Of a DNA stretch of 64,000 nucleotides, positions 39,061-47,040 are shown in pieces (within the stretch, counting starts at the first letter, position 1; each line of letters starts with the position of its first letter). A program made the translations under genes and the position numbers. The notes under the pieces are model-generated. The model was not told the origin of the DNA. It saw only the letters and a program-made list of their open reading frames with translations, and ran no database searches. Source of the DNA: Geomonas oryzisoli. Lineage in GTDB: Bacteria > Desulfobacterota > Desulfuromonadia > Geobacterales > Geobacteraceae. The stretch is taken from assembly GCF_018986915.1 (NCBI RefSeq), contig NZ_CP076723.1:1087501-1151500 (forward strand). Direction: 5' to 3'.

Positions 39061-39894
39061 ATGTTCGAGAAGCTTAAACACGGCCTCCCCGGGTCTTTCT
39101 TTCACTCAGAGAACGGCCAGCAAGCCGTCAACCTGCACGACACCAGGGGCGTGGGGATCAGGATAGAGCAGTTGAACAAATCTTTCGGGCCCAACCACGT
39201 GCTCAAGGACGTGAACCTCGAGATCCGGGCCGGAGAGACCTTCTGCATCATCGGTCCGTCCGGCACCGGCAAGAGTGTGCTGCTCAAACACATCGTCAAG
39301 CTGGAGACCCCCGACAGCGGCGAGATCTATATCGACGACCTCCCCATCTTCGGAGAGGGCGCCAAACCCGCGGCGCACGACTACCGCTACAGCATGGTGT
39401 TCCAGTCCTCGGCCCTGTTCAACTCCCTCACCGTGGGTGAGAACGTGGGACTGTGGCTTCGGGAGAAGAGGGTCTGCAAGGAGCTGCAGATCCGCGAGAT
39501 CATCAAGCAGAAGCTGGAGATGGTGGGACTCGTCGGCAAGGAGGAGCTGCGCACCTCCGAGCTTTCCGGCGGTATGAAAAAGCGCGTCGCCATCGCGCGG
39601 TCGCTGGCGATGAACCCCGACCTGATCCTGTACGACGAGCCGACCGCGGAGCTCGACCCGGTCACCACGGACGAACTGGCCAACACCATCCTGAAGCTCA
39701 AGGAGAGCACCAGGAACACGACGGTGATCGTGACCCACGACCTGAACTTCGCGCTGTACATCTCGGACCGGATCGCCATGATGCACGGCGGGTCGGTGGT
39801 CGAGATCGGCACGCCGCGCGAGATCAAGAAAAGCGACAATCCCATCGTGCGCGGTTTCATCTACACCACGACCAAGGGGATAAGGGGGGAATAG
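39061..39894 (+). CDS. ABC transporter ATP-binding protein, MlaF-like, orphan
   Basis: A 277-residue ATPase. After a 30-residue N-terminal extension, the domain shows Walker A GPSGTGKS (65-72), Q-loop MVFQSSALFNSLTVGENV, signature LSGGMKKRVAIARSL, Walker B LILYDEPTAELDP and H-loop VIVTHDLNFAL. The VGENV and FNSLTV wording is typical of MlaF/Ttg2A, which powers lipid movement between inner and outer membrane. No MlaE permease, MlaD or MlaC gene is adjacent. Instead the decaheme cytochrome gene begins directly after its stop codon (no spacer). Partner and substrate are therefore unknown. Confidence 0.9.
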   Translation: MFEKLKHGLPGSFFHSENGQQAVNLHDTRGVGIRIEQLNKSFGPNHVLKDVNLEIRAGETFCIIGPSGTGKSVLLKHIVKLETPDSGEIYIDDLPIFGEGAKPAAHDYRYSMVFQSSALFNSLTVGENVGLWLREKRVCKELQIREIIKQKLEMVGLVGKEELRTSELSGGMKKRVAIARSLAMNPDLILYDEPTAELDPVTTDELANTILKLKESTRNTTVIVTHDLNFALYISDRIAMMHGGSVVEIGTPREIKKSDNPIVRGFIYTTTKGIRGE

Positions 39895-40896
39895 ATGGCA
39901 GCACGTCTTCTGCGCCGCGGCAAATTCGTGATCCTCATGGCGCTTTTTCCCCTTATTTCGGTCTCCTGCGCCGACCTCAAACAGAGCAAACCCATCCTTC
40001 CCATCCGCGACTATGAAAAGATGATCGTGGGCCGGCTCGATGCCGAGTACGTCGGCACCAACAACTGTGTCTCCAAGTGCCACGCCCACGACAAGATCAC
40101 CGACGACTTCAGCCACAGCATCCACGGCGAGCAGATCAAGCCCGAGACCGGTCTGCCGCTGGTCAACTGCGAATCGTGCCACGGTCCCGGCAGCCTCGCC
40201 ATCGCCCACCTGAGCGACGACCGCGAGGAGAACACCCGCCTCAAGAAGAAGTGCGACACCTCGACTTTCCTGGACATCATGCACCTGCCGCCCCAGGCCC
40301 AGTCCCTGATCTGCCTGAAGTGCCACTCCGCCGCCTCGATCCCCGTGCTCTCCCACTGGAACGCCAGTCCGCACGCGCTGCACGACGTGAGCTGTTTCGA
40401 TTGCCACAAGTTGCACCAGGGACCGCAGCAGAAGGTGAGCCGGCAGGCGATGTCGGAGATGTGCTTCAGCTGCCACCCCGAGGTGCAGGCGGAGAATTCC
40501 CTGTTCTCTCACCATCCGCTGCGGGAGAAGAAGATGTTCTGCGTGGACTGCCACGAGGTGCACGGCTCGACGCAGGATCGTCTGCTCAGGGGGAACACCC
40601 CCAAGGAAACCTGCACCAGGTGCCACATGGAAAAGCAGGGGCCGTTCGCGTTCGAGCACGGTGACGTCACCGAGAACTGCATGAACTGCCACACGCCGCA
40701 CGGGTCCATCAACAACAAACTCCTGAACGCCGCGATGCCGTTTTTGTGCCTGCAGTGCCACACCGGGCACTTGGCCACCAACACGCCGGGGCTGAAACAG
40801 CTTTTCGTCAACCGCTGCACGGACTGTCATTCCCAGGTGCACGGCACCGATACCCCCTCTCCGGCCATCACCGGCAGGGGCACGCTGCGCCAGTAA
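39895..40896 (+). CDS. Decaheme c-type cytochrome, MtrA/DmsE-like
   Basis: A 333-residue secreted cytochrome. The N-terminal hydrophobic segment (FVILMALFPLISVSC) is a signal peptide with a weak lipobox at Cys25. Ten c-type heme sites are seen: nine CXXCH motifs (starting at about residues 92, 140, 167, 190, 216, 240, 262, 285 and 308) and one CX3CH (CVSKCH at 58-63). Two groups of five suggest the repeated pentaheme build of MtrA, and the length matches MtrA. Distal histidines are abundant (HWNASPH, FSHHPL, FEHGD). With the barrel encoded next it would form a trans-outer-membrane electron conduit. Cys120 is not in a heme motif. Confidence 0.92.
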   Translation: MAARLLRRGKFVILMALFPLISVSCADLKQSKPILPIRDYEKMIVGRLDAEYVGTNNCVSKCHAHDKITDDFSHSIHGEQIKPETGLPLVNCESCHGPGSLAIAHLSDDREENTRLKKKCDTSTFLDIMHLPPQAQSLICLKCHSAASIPVLSHWNASPHALHDVSCFDCHKLHQGPQQKVSRQAMSEMCFSCHPEVQAENSLFSHHPLREKKMFCVDCHEVHGSTQDRLLRGNTPKETCTRCHMEKQGPFAFEHGDVTENCMNCHTPHGSINNKLLNAAMPFLCLQCHTGHLATNTPGLKQLFVNRCTDCHSQVHGTDTPSPAITGRGTLRQ

Positions 40897-40910
40897 AGGA
40901 AAGGAGCCGG

Positions 40911-43181
40911 ATGGTGGAAAAACCACTCATATCAACGGTCGTCTCACCTCTGCTGCTTCTGCTGCTGGCGGTGGGTGGGGTCGCTGCGGCCGAACTGGAG
41001 CCGGTTCCTGCCGCGAGCCTGGAGTCTGCCGCGGCTGCGGAGAAGGATGCTCCTGCCGACGAACCGTCCGGTCCCGCCACGGACCAGGAGGGAACAGCGG
41101 TCGCCCCTGCGCCTGCAGAGCAGGAGCCCGCGGAGCAGGCGCCCGCCGGCGGGGAGACGCTGCCGCTCCCGGCAGTCCAGGAGCCCGAAGTACAGCCGCC
41201 GACAATCGGAGCGGTGCCGCTGCCCGAAGACGAGCGCCAGGTGGAGGTGCTGGAGCAAAAGGGCGGGGTGCTGGGCTACAACTTCGTCTTCGGAGATGAC
41301 AACCGCGGGCGTGCACTGGAGTACGGCTTTCTCAAGTCCAGCCGAAGCGGCGGGCTCTTCTACCGGCACATGGAGAAAGACACCAACTTTGAGCTGGAAG
41401 GGTTCTACCTGAACGAGAACGACTACCACGCCGACCTGCTCATGGACTACAAGGGCGATTACCGTCTCCATCTCAGGACGGAATCCCTGTACCACAACCT
41501 GGACCGAGAGCTCCTGTTCACTCCCTCCTTCCCCAGCGGGCGGACCGACGACCGCACCTCACCGGCTGAATACAGATCTGTTCAGGACCCGGTTACGAAC
41601 TACGGGGTGAGCGTGGTGCAGGACCGGGCCGATTTCCGCTACCGGTTGCACAACTTCCCCCTGCACGTCAATCTCGGTTACTGGCGCTACGTCAAGGAAG
41701 GGACCATCCAGCAAATCTTCGCCGATACCGCCTTCGAGGGGCCTCTCAACACGGTCTACGCCGAGCGGCGAGGCGTGAACCAGCAGATTCAAGAGGGGCG
41801 CGTGGGGCTGGACACCCACCTCGGCCCGGTCGACTTGATCTATGACTTCAAGGTAAGCTACTTCGAGGACCGGCTGCCAACTCCGGTGCACGATTATCAG
41901 GAGCGCAGCCACTTCAACGGCGCGGATGATTTTGCCGGGGGGGTGCGGCAGCACAACGAAAACCCCGACAGCAGCTTCTTTTCCCACACCATCAAACTGC
42001 ACACCTCGCTGGCCGGCGGTCTGGTCGGCTCCGGTTCGTACAGCTTCGAACAGCGTGAGAACCTGTCCGAGCTAAGCGACACCACCGGCGCCCGCCATCT
42101 GAAAAGTTACCTGCAAAACGCCGCCGGGGACCTCACCTATACCCCCAGTCGCGAGTACACCTTCGCCCTGAAATACCGGCGCCAGGAAATCGATCACAGC
42201 AAGCGCGAGCCACTCACCAACAGCGCCTTTGCCGATCCGGACATAACCGTCAAGTCCCCTATCGAAACCACCCGCGACCTGGTAACCGGCACGTTCTCCT
42301 ACCGTCCCATCCTGGACCTCGCGCTGGTAGGTGAGTACCGCGGCGACTTCCTGCGCAGGAACAACGTGTCGGAGTTGCCGACGGAGACCAGTTGGGGGCT
42401 GCCGGAAAGCACCTCGACCCATACCGGGTCGCTCTCCGCCTACTACCGCCCCATCAAGGGGCTCAGGACCAGCGCCACCCTTAGCTATGCCAACGCCGAT
42501 CACCCCGCCTACGGCGCTTCCTTCCAGAACCGTCAAGAGGCGAAACTGCTGGCGACCTACACGCTCAACAACCGTTGGGGGCTTACCAGCCATGCCATCT
42601 TCCGCCGCGACGAAAACGACGAGGTGCGGAAGTACCTGGTGAATTACCCGTTCGAACCGCTCTCCTTCTCCCTGGCCCCTCTGACCTCCCGGAGCGCCAA
42701 CAGCGAGAACGCGAACATCGGCGTGTGGTGGGTGCCGCTGCAGGGCCTCACGGTCGGGGCGAACTACTCGTACCTGCACCAGGAGGTGGAACAGGGCATC
42801 CTTTTCACCGGCGTGGTGGTCGGCAGCGAGGCCGTCTCGCAGTTTTCCAGCAGATCCCACATTTACGGCGTCAACGCCTCCTATGTCTTGAGCGCGAAGA
42901 GCGATCTCGCGGTGGCGGCGCAGCAGATCAGATCCTCGGCCGCGTTTGCGCCGAGCGATATCAACTTTTCGACTACCAGCAGTACCGACGGCATTAAGGA
43001 GATCACTGAGCAGGACACCGTGATCACCTCGCTCTCGGCGCGCGGCGAGTACCGCTTCACGAGTGCACTTTCCACCACGTTGGAATATTCATTCAACGAT
43101 TACAACGAGATGAAGTCCGCCTACAAGAGTTACAGCGGCACCGTTCACACCATCGTCGCCGGCCTCGCGGCCAGGTGGTGA
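40911..43181 (+). CDS. MtrB/PioB-type outer-membrane beta-barrel
   Basis: A 756-residue outer-membrane protein. A signal peptide (residues 1-27, VVSPLLLLLLAVGGVAAAEL) is followed by an Ala/Pro/Glu-rich stretch of about 70 residues and then a long series of alternating beta strands with aromatic girdles (YRLHLRTESLYHNL; FRYRLHNFPLHVNLGYWRY; EYTFALKYRRQEID). It ends in Trp, the usual barrel-closing signal. In MtrCAB systems this barrel wraps the decaheme cytochrome MtrA. I found no cysteine in it, so the N-terminal CXXC of Shewanella MtrB is missing. The ATG follows AAAGGAG, 15 bases after the cytochrome stop. Confidence 0.88.
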   Translation: MVEKPLISTVVSPLLLLLLAVGGVAAAELEPVPAASLESAAAAEKDAPADEPSGPATDQEGTAVAPAPAEQEPAEQAPAGGETLPLPAVQEPEVQPPTIGAVPLPEDERQVEVLEQKGGVLGYNFVFGDDNRGRALEYGFLKSSRSGGLFYRHMEKDTNFELEGFYLNENDYHADLLMDYKGDYRLHLRTESLYHNLDRELLFTPSFPSGRTDDRTSPAEYRSVQDPVTNYGVSVVQDRADFRYRLHNFPLHVNLGYWRYVKEGTIQQIFADTAFEGPLNTVYAERRGVNQQIQEGRVGLDTHLGPVDLIYDFKVSYFEDRLPTPVHDYQERSHFNGADDFAGGVRQHNENPDSSFFSHTIKLHTSLAGGLVGSGSYSFEQRENLSELSDTTGARHLKSYLQNAAGDLTYTPSREYTFALKYRRQEIDHSKREPLTNSAFADPDITVKSPIETTRDLVTGTFSYRPILDLALVGEYRGDFLRRNNVSELPTETSWGLPESTSTHTGSLSAYYRPIKGLRTSATLSYANADHPAYGASFQNRQEAKLLATYTLNNRWGLTSHAIFRRDENDEVRKYLVNYPFEPLSFSLAPLTSRSANSENANIGVWWVPLQGLTVGANYSYLHQEVEQGILFTGVVVGSEAVSQFSSRSHIYGVNASYVLSAKSDLAVAAQQIRSSAAFAPSDINFSTTSSTDGIKEITEQDTVITSLSARGEYRFTSALSTTLEYSFNDYNEMKSAYKSYSGTVHTIVAGLAARW

Positions 43182-43195
43182 CCAAGGGGTAACGT

Positions 43196-44161
43196 ATCAA
43201 GACACTGGTCCGTTCCATATTCCTGCTCCTGCTGCTTTGCGCGGTGATCCCCGCGGCGGACTCCCGTGCGGCCGGAAAGCTGGTCGCGGCGTTGCTGACC
43301 TGCGACCTGCCGCGCTACCGCGAGGCCCACAAGGCCTTCGTGAAGGCGCTGGTGCAGAAGGGATACGACCAGAGCAACGTCGAGGTCATCACCCAGACCC
43401 CCAACCCGGACCTCATCTCCTGGTCCAACAGTGTCAGGAAGTTCAATGCCATCGGCGCGGACGTCATCGTCGCCTACGGCACCTCCGCCACGCTGGCCGC
43501 CATGCGCGAAGCCCAGGACATCCCGGTGGTGTTTGCCGACGTGTACGGCCCGGTGGAAACCGGGATCGCCAAGAGCATGAATTCCACCGGGCATAACAGC
43601 GCCGGGATCAGTTCGAAGGTTCCGCTGGTAACGCTGATCAAGACCGCCATGGACCTAAAGCAGATCAAGACCCTCGGCATCATCTGCGCCAACCGGGAGG
43701 AAGGAGCCCTGGTGCAGCTCAAGGAGGCCCGCAAGATCGCGGCCCAGTCCGGGGTGGTGCTGGTGGAAACCAATGTGGGTTCTGCGACCGCACTGGACGC
43801 GGCCTTGGCCACCCTCTTCGCCACCAGGGTCGACTGCGTCTACGTCACCGAATGCACAGCGGGAAGCCGCTCCTTCGAGAAGATCGTCCATCGCTGCAAT
43901 GAATTGAAGATCCCGGTTATATCGCAGATGCCCGGTGCTGCCCACAAGGGGGCCCTGATCTCCCTGGAGGCGGACCCCGCCGAGCAAGGGCAGATCGCCG
44001 CGGAGTACGTGGCGCGTGTCCTGAGCGGGAAGAAACCGGTGCACCTGCCGGTGGCCACCCCCAAGCGGGTGGATCTCATCGTGAATATGAAAGCGGCCCG
44101 GCTGCTTGACCTGAATGTCCCCTTCCCGGTGCTCACCGCTGCGACCCGGGTGCTTAAGTAG
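43196..44161 (+). CDS. ABC transporter substrate-binding protein
   Basis: A periplasmic binding protein of the TrpX/ABC_sub_bind type (about 321 residues): AALLTCDLPRYREAHKAFVK at the start of the first lobe, VIVAYGTSATLAAMREAQDI, PVVFADVYGPVETGI, and the closing GQIAAEYVARVLSGKKP. The first normal start, a GTG at 43244, lies inside a signal peptide. Upstream in frame the sequence reads IKTLVRSIFLLLLLCAVIPA, which completes that signal, and the only codon placed correctly behind AAGGGGT is ATC at 43196. Either a rare ATC start is used, or the base call is wrong. It follows the barrel gene by 14 bases. No permease gene is adjacent. Confidence 0.85.
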   Translation: MKTLVRSIFLLLLLCAVIPAADSRAAGKLVAALLTCDLPRYREAHKAFVKALVQKGYDQSNVEVITQTPNPDLISWSNSVRKFNAIGADVIVAYGTSATLAAMREAQDIPVVFADVYGPVETGIAKSMNSTGHNSAGISSKVPLVTLIKTAMDLKQIKTLGIICANREEGALVQLKEARKIAAQSGVVLVETNVGSATALDAALATLFATRVDCVYVTECTAGSRSFEKIVHRCNELKIPVISQMPGAAHKGALISLEADPAEQGQIAAEYVARVLSGKKPVHLPVATPKRVDLIVNMKAARLLDLNVPFPVLTAATRVLK

Positions 44162-44177
44162 ATACATAGAGGTATGG

Positions 44178-44564
44178 ATGGGAAAAATTCTGATCGTTGA
44201 TGACGACGCCGCTTTCGTGGGCGCACTGAGGGACAAGATCCATGCGCTCTACCCGCTGTTGGACGTGATAACCTGCACCGAACCGCTGCTGGCCCTGACC
44301 ATACTGAGGCAGGGGAAGGTCGACTTGTTGCTGGTGGACCTGGAGATGCCTACCCTTGACGGCTCCAAGATTTTCAACTATGCCCTTTCGGTCGGGATCG
44401 ACAAGAACCGGATCGTGATCCTTTCCGGGCGGGACTCGGACTATCTGCACGAGCAGTTCCCCATGGGGACCTGTCTTGCGGTGTTGAACAAGTACGAAGC
44501 GAAGCAGAAGGCGGTGCTCGACATGATCTTCAGCTCGATGCAGAGAAAGGCCGCGGGGAGTTAA
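44178..44564 (+). CDS. Single-domain response regulator
   Basis: A 128-residue receiver domain without output. Acidic pocket VDDD (about residues 7-10), phospho-acceptor in LLLVDLEMPTLDG (near 54), Ser in VILSGRDSD and Lys in VLNKYEAK are all in place. Such proteins act by protein-protein contact or phosphorelay, as CheY and Spo0F do. The gene follows the substrate-binding protein by 16 bases, making it the fifth gene of the cytochrome cluster. No kinase is encoded close by. The ATG at 44178 was taken because it agrees with the receiver start; AGAGG lies just before. Confidence 0.87.
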   Translation: MGKILIVDDDAAFVGALRDKIHALYPLLDVITCTEPLLALTILRQGKVDLLLVDLEMPTLDGSKIFNYALSVGIDKNRIVILSGRDSDYLHEQFPMGTCLAVLNKYEAKQKAVLDMIFSSMQRKAAGS

Positions 44565-44755
44565 AGGCGGGGACTAGGGGCTAGACGGGCGAGGTCAGAG
44601 GTCAGAGGTCAGAGGTCAACAGAGACTTGGGAGTTGGTCGGCTGTTGCCACGAGAGAACAATTTATTACAGGGACAGGTGTTGAGAAGGGAAGGGCGGTT
44701 TTACCAGCCCCTAGCCCCCAGCCCCTAGCCCCTTGGTTTTAGGAGTTAACACAGC
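44565..44755. repeat. Intergenic region with a heptad tandem repeat and family D arms
   Basis: GAGGTCA is repeated four times without change (44591-44618). GGGGACTAGGGGCTAG (about 44569-44584) and the CTAGCCCC-type run at 44705-44740 form facing arms of one element of about 170 bases, related to 24084-24119. No gene is seen. Confidence 0.65.
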
Positions 44756-45145
44756 ATGGCAAAACAGATGAGACTGACCTGTTACGGACGCAGCAAGAGC
44801 AAACCGGAGTGGGAAACGATCCTTTCGGGATTCACCTTTGATATCTTCTTCGCGGAGCTGGCGCAGGAACTGCAGCGCTTCGGGATTACGCTGGAACTGG
44901 GGGAGGACCCCGGGCAGGTGATAGAGGTTAACGGCTACGGCGACCTTTTGAATTCCATCCGCATCGCTTCGCCGTCGGACGGCATCAGCAACGTCTGCGT
45001 CGGCCACGTTATCGGCCAGAGCCCCCGGCTGGACCTGCAGGAGGACATCAGGCGCGCGGTGAACCGGATCGCCTTCGCGCCGGAAACCGTCGCTCCCGAC
45101 GCTGAGAACCGCAAGGTCTGCCACAACTGTGGCTGCGGCTGCTAG
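44756..45145 (+). CDS. Unknown protein with a C-terminal CxxCxCxC motif
   Basis: A 129-residue soluble protein that I do not recognise. The body is mixed alpha/beta (FTFDIFFAELAQELQRFGI; QVIEVNGYGDLLNSI), with no catalytic motif. The last ten residues are KVCHNCGCGC, four cysteines that could bind a metal or an iron-sulfur cluster; HypB in this window starts with a similar CVDCGCG. The ATG follows TAGGAGTTAAC. It is alone between a repeat region and the convergent phosphodiesterase gene, 10 bases away. Confidence 0.75.
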   Translation: MAKQMRLTCYGRSKSKPEWETILSGFTFDIFFAELAQELQRFGITLELGEDPGQVIEVNGYGDLLNSIRIASPSDGISNVCVGHVIGQSPRLDLQEDIRRAVNRIAFAPETVAPDAENRKVCHNCGCGC

Positions 45146-45155
45146 AGAGAGAAAG

Positions 45156-45620
45156 CTAGAGAGGGAAGATCTCGGCCTTGGCCGTGGCCCCCTCGACGGT
45201 GACGATGGCGTAACTCCCGGGCAGTCCCTCCTTGAGGGCTCCCGGGTTTACCAGCAGCATCCCGTCCGTTGCCTCTACCGCTGCGCAGTGGGTATGGCCG
45301 TAGAGCACTACCGACGCCCCCAGTTGCATTCCCCTGTTTATCAGAAGAGATAGCCCGCTCTTTACGTGCTGACGGTAACCGTGGGTCAGCAAGAACCGGC
45401 ATTCACCGAGCTCGAGGGTGAGCTCAGCAGGTACGCGGCGATCGAGGTCGCAGTTGCCCGCGACCCGGTGTACCGGCACCGCCAGCACTTCCTCCAACAT
45501 GCGAGCATCCTCGCAGCCGTCCCCGAGATGAACGATGTGATCCACCGGACCGGCCAGTTCATGCGCCCTGAAGGCGTGGGCGTAGTTGCCGTGGCTGTCG
45601 GAGATTACCAGTACTCTCAT
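45156..45620 (-). CDS. Metallophosphoesterase, YfcE/MJ0936 family
   Basis: A 154-residue phosphodiesterase with a two-metal centre. All five metal-binding blocks are present: ISDSHGN, HLGDG, VAGNCD, LLTHGY and LYGHTH. These small enzymes hydrolyse phosphodiesters such as cyclic nucleotides or artificial substrates; the natural substrate is usually unknown. It is transcribed alone and convergent to the unknown gene at 44756-45145, with no terminator visible in the 10 bases between. Confidence 0.9.
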   Translation of the reverse strand: MRVLVISDSHGNYAHAFRAHELAGPVDHIVHLGDGCEDARMLEEVLAVPVHRVAGNCDLDRRVPAELTLELGECRFLLTHGYRQHVKSGLSLLINRGMQLGASVVLYGHTHCAAVEATDGMLLVNPGALKEGLPGSYAIVTVEGATAKAEIFPL

Positions 45621-46011
45621 AGTCCCTCTTCCCGTATCTCTTTCACGACAGCAGGATACTCAGTCGAGACCCCGCTGCGGGATATTTGATTTTGCGCCGT
45701 GCCTTGCATAGTGTAGAGTTGTTGGCGGCGTGCGAAATGTTTTATGTCACCCTACTGTTCAGATATAGGACAGAGTCTCGGTAAAAGACAAGCAAAATAA
45801 GCTGTAAACGTTTGTTCCTGTAGGGACAATCAATATCCCCCTTTTCCTGGTGCCCAATCTCCAGCTTGGGAACCCCATATGGCGCAAAGCTCCAGCTTTG
45901 CATCCGAGGAGGTTGAAGCTTCCGAGAGGCTTTGCGTTCCCAAGGTGGACCTTGGGAACGAGATCACAGATGTGCGTAACAATGTCAGCATATGGAAGAG
46001 ACGGAGGAATC
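45621..46011. other. Intergenic region with three nested hairpin repeats before sppA
   Basis: A 391-base gap. The right half (45853-45960) is a repeat element, listed separately. The left half (45621-45850) is AT-richer and shows no gene. Frames reading through the repeat into sppA lack a ribosome-binding site. Confidence 0.6.
45853..45960. repeat. Palindromic repeat element, family E
   Basis: Three hairpins in a row: CCCAATCTCCAGCTTGGG (45853-), GCAAAGCTCCAGCTTTGC (45884-) and GTTCCCAAGG-TGGA-CCTTGGGAAC (45936-45959). The repeated CTCCAGCTT wording suggests units made from one another. Confidence 0.65.
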
Positions 46012-46893
46012 ATGAAGAAATTGCTACTGTGGATCGCCGCCTTCGTTGTCGGCCTGTTCCTCCTTTTCAGCGCCTGCGTCGCCGTGGTCACGGCCCTGGT
46101 CGGCGACCGCGACACCCTCTCCGGAGGAGACGGCGTCGGCATCGTTGAACTCAAAGGGGTCATCGTCGACGGACAGGAGACCATACGCCAGTTGCGGGAG
46201 ATGAAGAAGGACGAGCACGCGAAAGCCGTGGTGTTCCGGGTCGATTCCCCGGGCGGCGTCGTCGGCCCGTCGCAGGAGATCTACGCGGCGGTAAAGGATC
46301 TGGCCAAAGCGAAAAAGGTCGTCGTCTCCATGGGGAGCGTGGCTGCTTCCGGCGGCTACTACGTCTCGGCGCCGGCCACCCTCATCTACGCCAACCCCGG
46401 CACCATCACCGGGAGCATCGGTGTCTTGATGAAGTTCTCCAACATGGAGGGGCTGATGGACAAGGTCGGCATGAAGGCCTTCACCATCAAGACCGGCAAG
46501 TTCAAGGATACCGGCTCCCCGGCGCGGCCCATGACCGACGAGGAAAAGGCGATGCTGCAGGGGGTGATCGACTCCACCCACGGGCAGTTCGTGAAGGCGG
46601 TGGCCCAGGGGAGGAGGCTTCCGGAAGCGCAGGTCAGGAGCATCGCCGACGGCAGGATCTTCTCAGGGGAACAGGCGCTGGCCCTGAAACTCGTGGACCG
46701 CATCGGGTCGATGCAGGACGCGATTGACGAGGCCGCGCGGCTGGGAGGGATCAAGGGTGAACCGCGGCTGATCCGCCCGGCGAAGAAGAAAGGGCGAGCA
46801 CTGGATTACCTGGTGGAAAGCGCGGCCCATCGGCTGGGTGTGTTGTCCGACTCCGACAGCAGTGTGAGCGTCGATTACCGTCTCGGCTGGTAG
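46012..46893 (+). CDS. sppA: Signal peptide peptidase SppA
   Basis: A 293-residue membrane-bound serine protease of the short SppA type (S49 family), which degrades cleaved signal peptides. One N-terminal anchor (LLLWIAAFVVGLFLLFSACV) is followed by the ClpP-like fold: VVFRVDSPGGVVGPSQEI, the nucleophile serine in SVAASGGYYVS and the general-base lysine in TIKTGKFKDTG. The length fits the half-size bacterial enzymes that work as octamers. The ATG at 46012 is preceded by GGAGGAATC; the upstream open frame runs through a repeat and was not used. The yceD-fab operon starts 147 bases later with its own promoter. Confidence 0.93.
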   Translation: MKKLLLWIAAFVVGLFLLFSACVAVVTALVGDRDTLSGGDGVGIVELKGVIVDGQETIRQLREMKKDEHAKAVVFRVDSPGGVVGPSQEIYAAVKDLAKAKKVVVSMGSVAASGGYYVSAPATLIYANPGTITGSIGVLMKFSNMEGLMDKVGMKAFTIKTGKFKDTGSPARPMTDEEKAMLQGVIDSTHGQFVKAVAQGRRLPEAQVRSIADGRIFSGEQALALKLVDRIGSMQDAIDEAARLGGIKGEPRLIRPAKKKGRALDYLVESAAHRLGVLSDSDSSVSVDYRLGW

Positions 46894-46982
46894 AGTGCGC
46901 GGCGAGTCCGGAGCCTGACAGCAGCGGTGCTGACACAGGCTGAACCCTTGCCAGTGGCCCCGCCGCTCTCTTTAGATTTACC

Positions 46983-47010
46983 TTGACAAAAAAACCGCCA
47001 TCTATATACT
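46983..47010 (+). promoter_or_regulatory. Sigma70 promoter of the yceD-rpmF-fab operon
   Basis: A perfect TTGACA (46983-46988) and TATACT (47005-47010) with a 16-base spacer, 31 bases before the TTG start of yceD. Confidence 0.8.
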
Positions 47011-47040
47011 GGGAAACTTTGAAAAAGGGGAGATCTTCCT

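Noticed and set aside
39061-39894. A full Mla lipid-transport operon
   Set aside because: Only the ATPase is present; no MlaE, MlaD, MlaC or MlaB gene lies within several kilobases on either side.
40911-43181. TonB-dependent receptor instead of an MtrB-type barrel
   Set aside because: No plug domain or TonB box is seen, and the gene directly follows a decaheme cytochrome, as in MtrAB pairs.
45879-46148. Open frame through the repeat before sppA
   Set aside because: The frame is created by the palindromic repeat and continues out of frame into sppA; no start signal.
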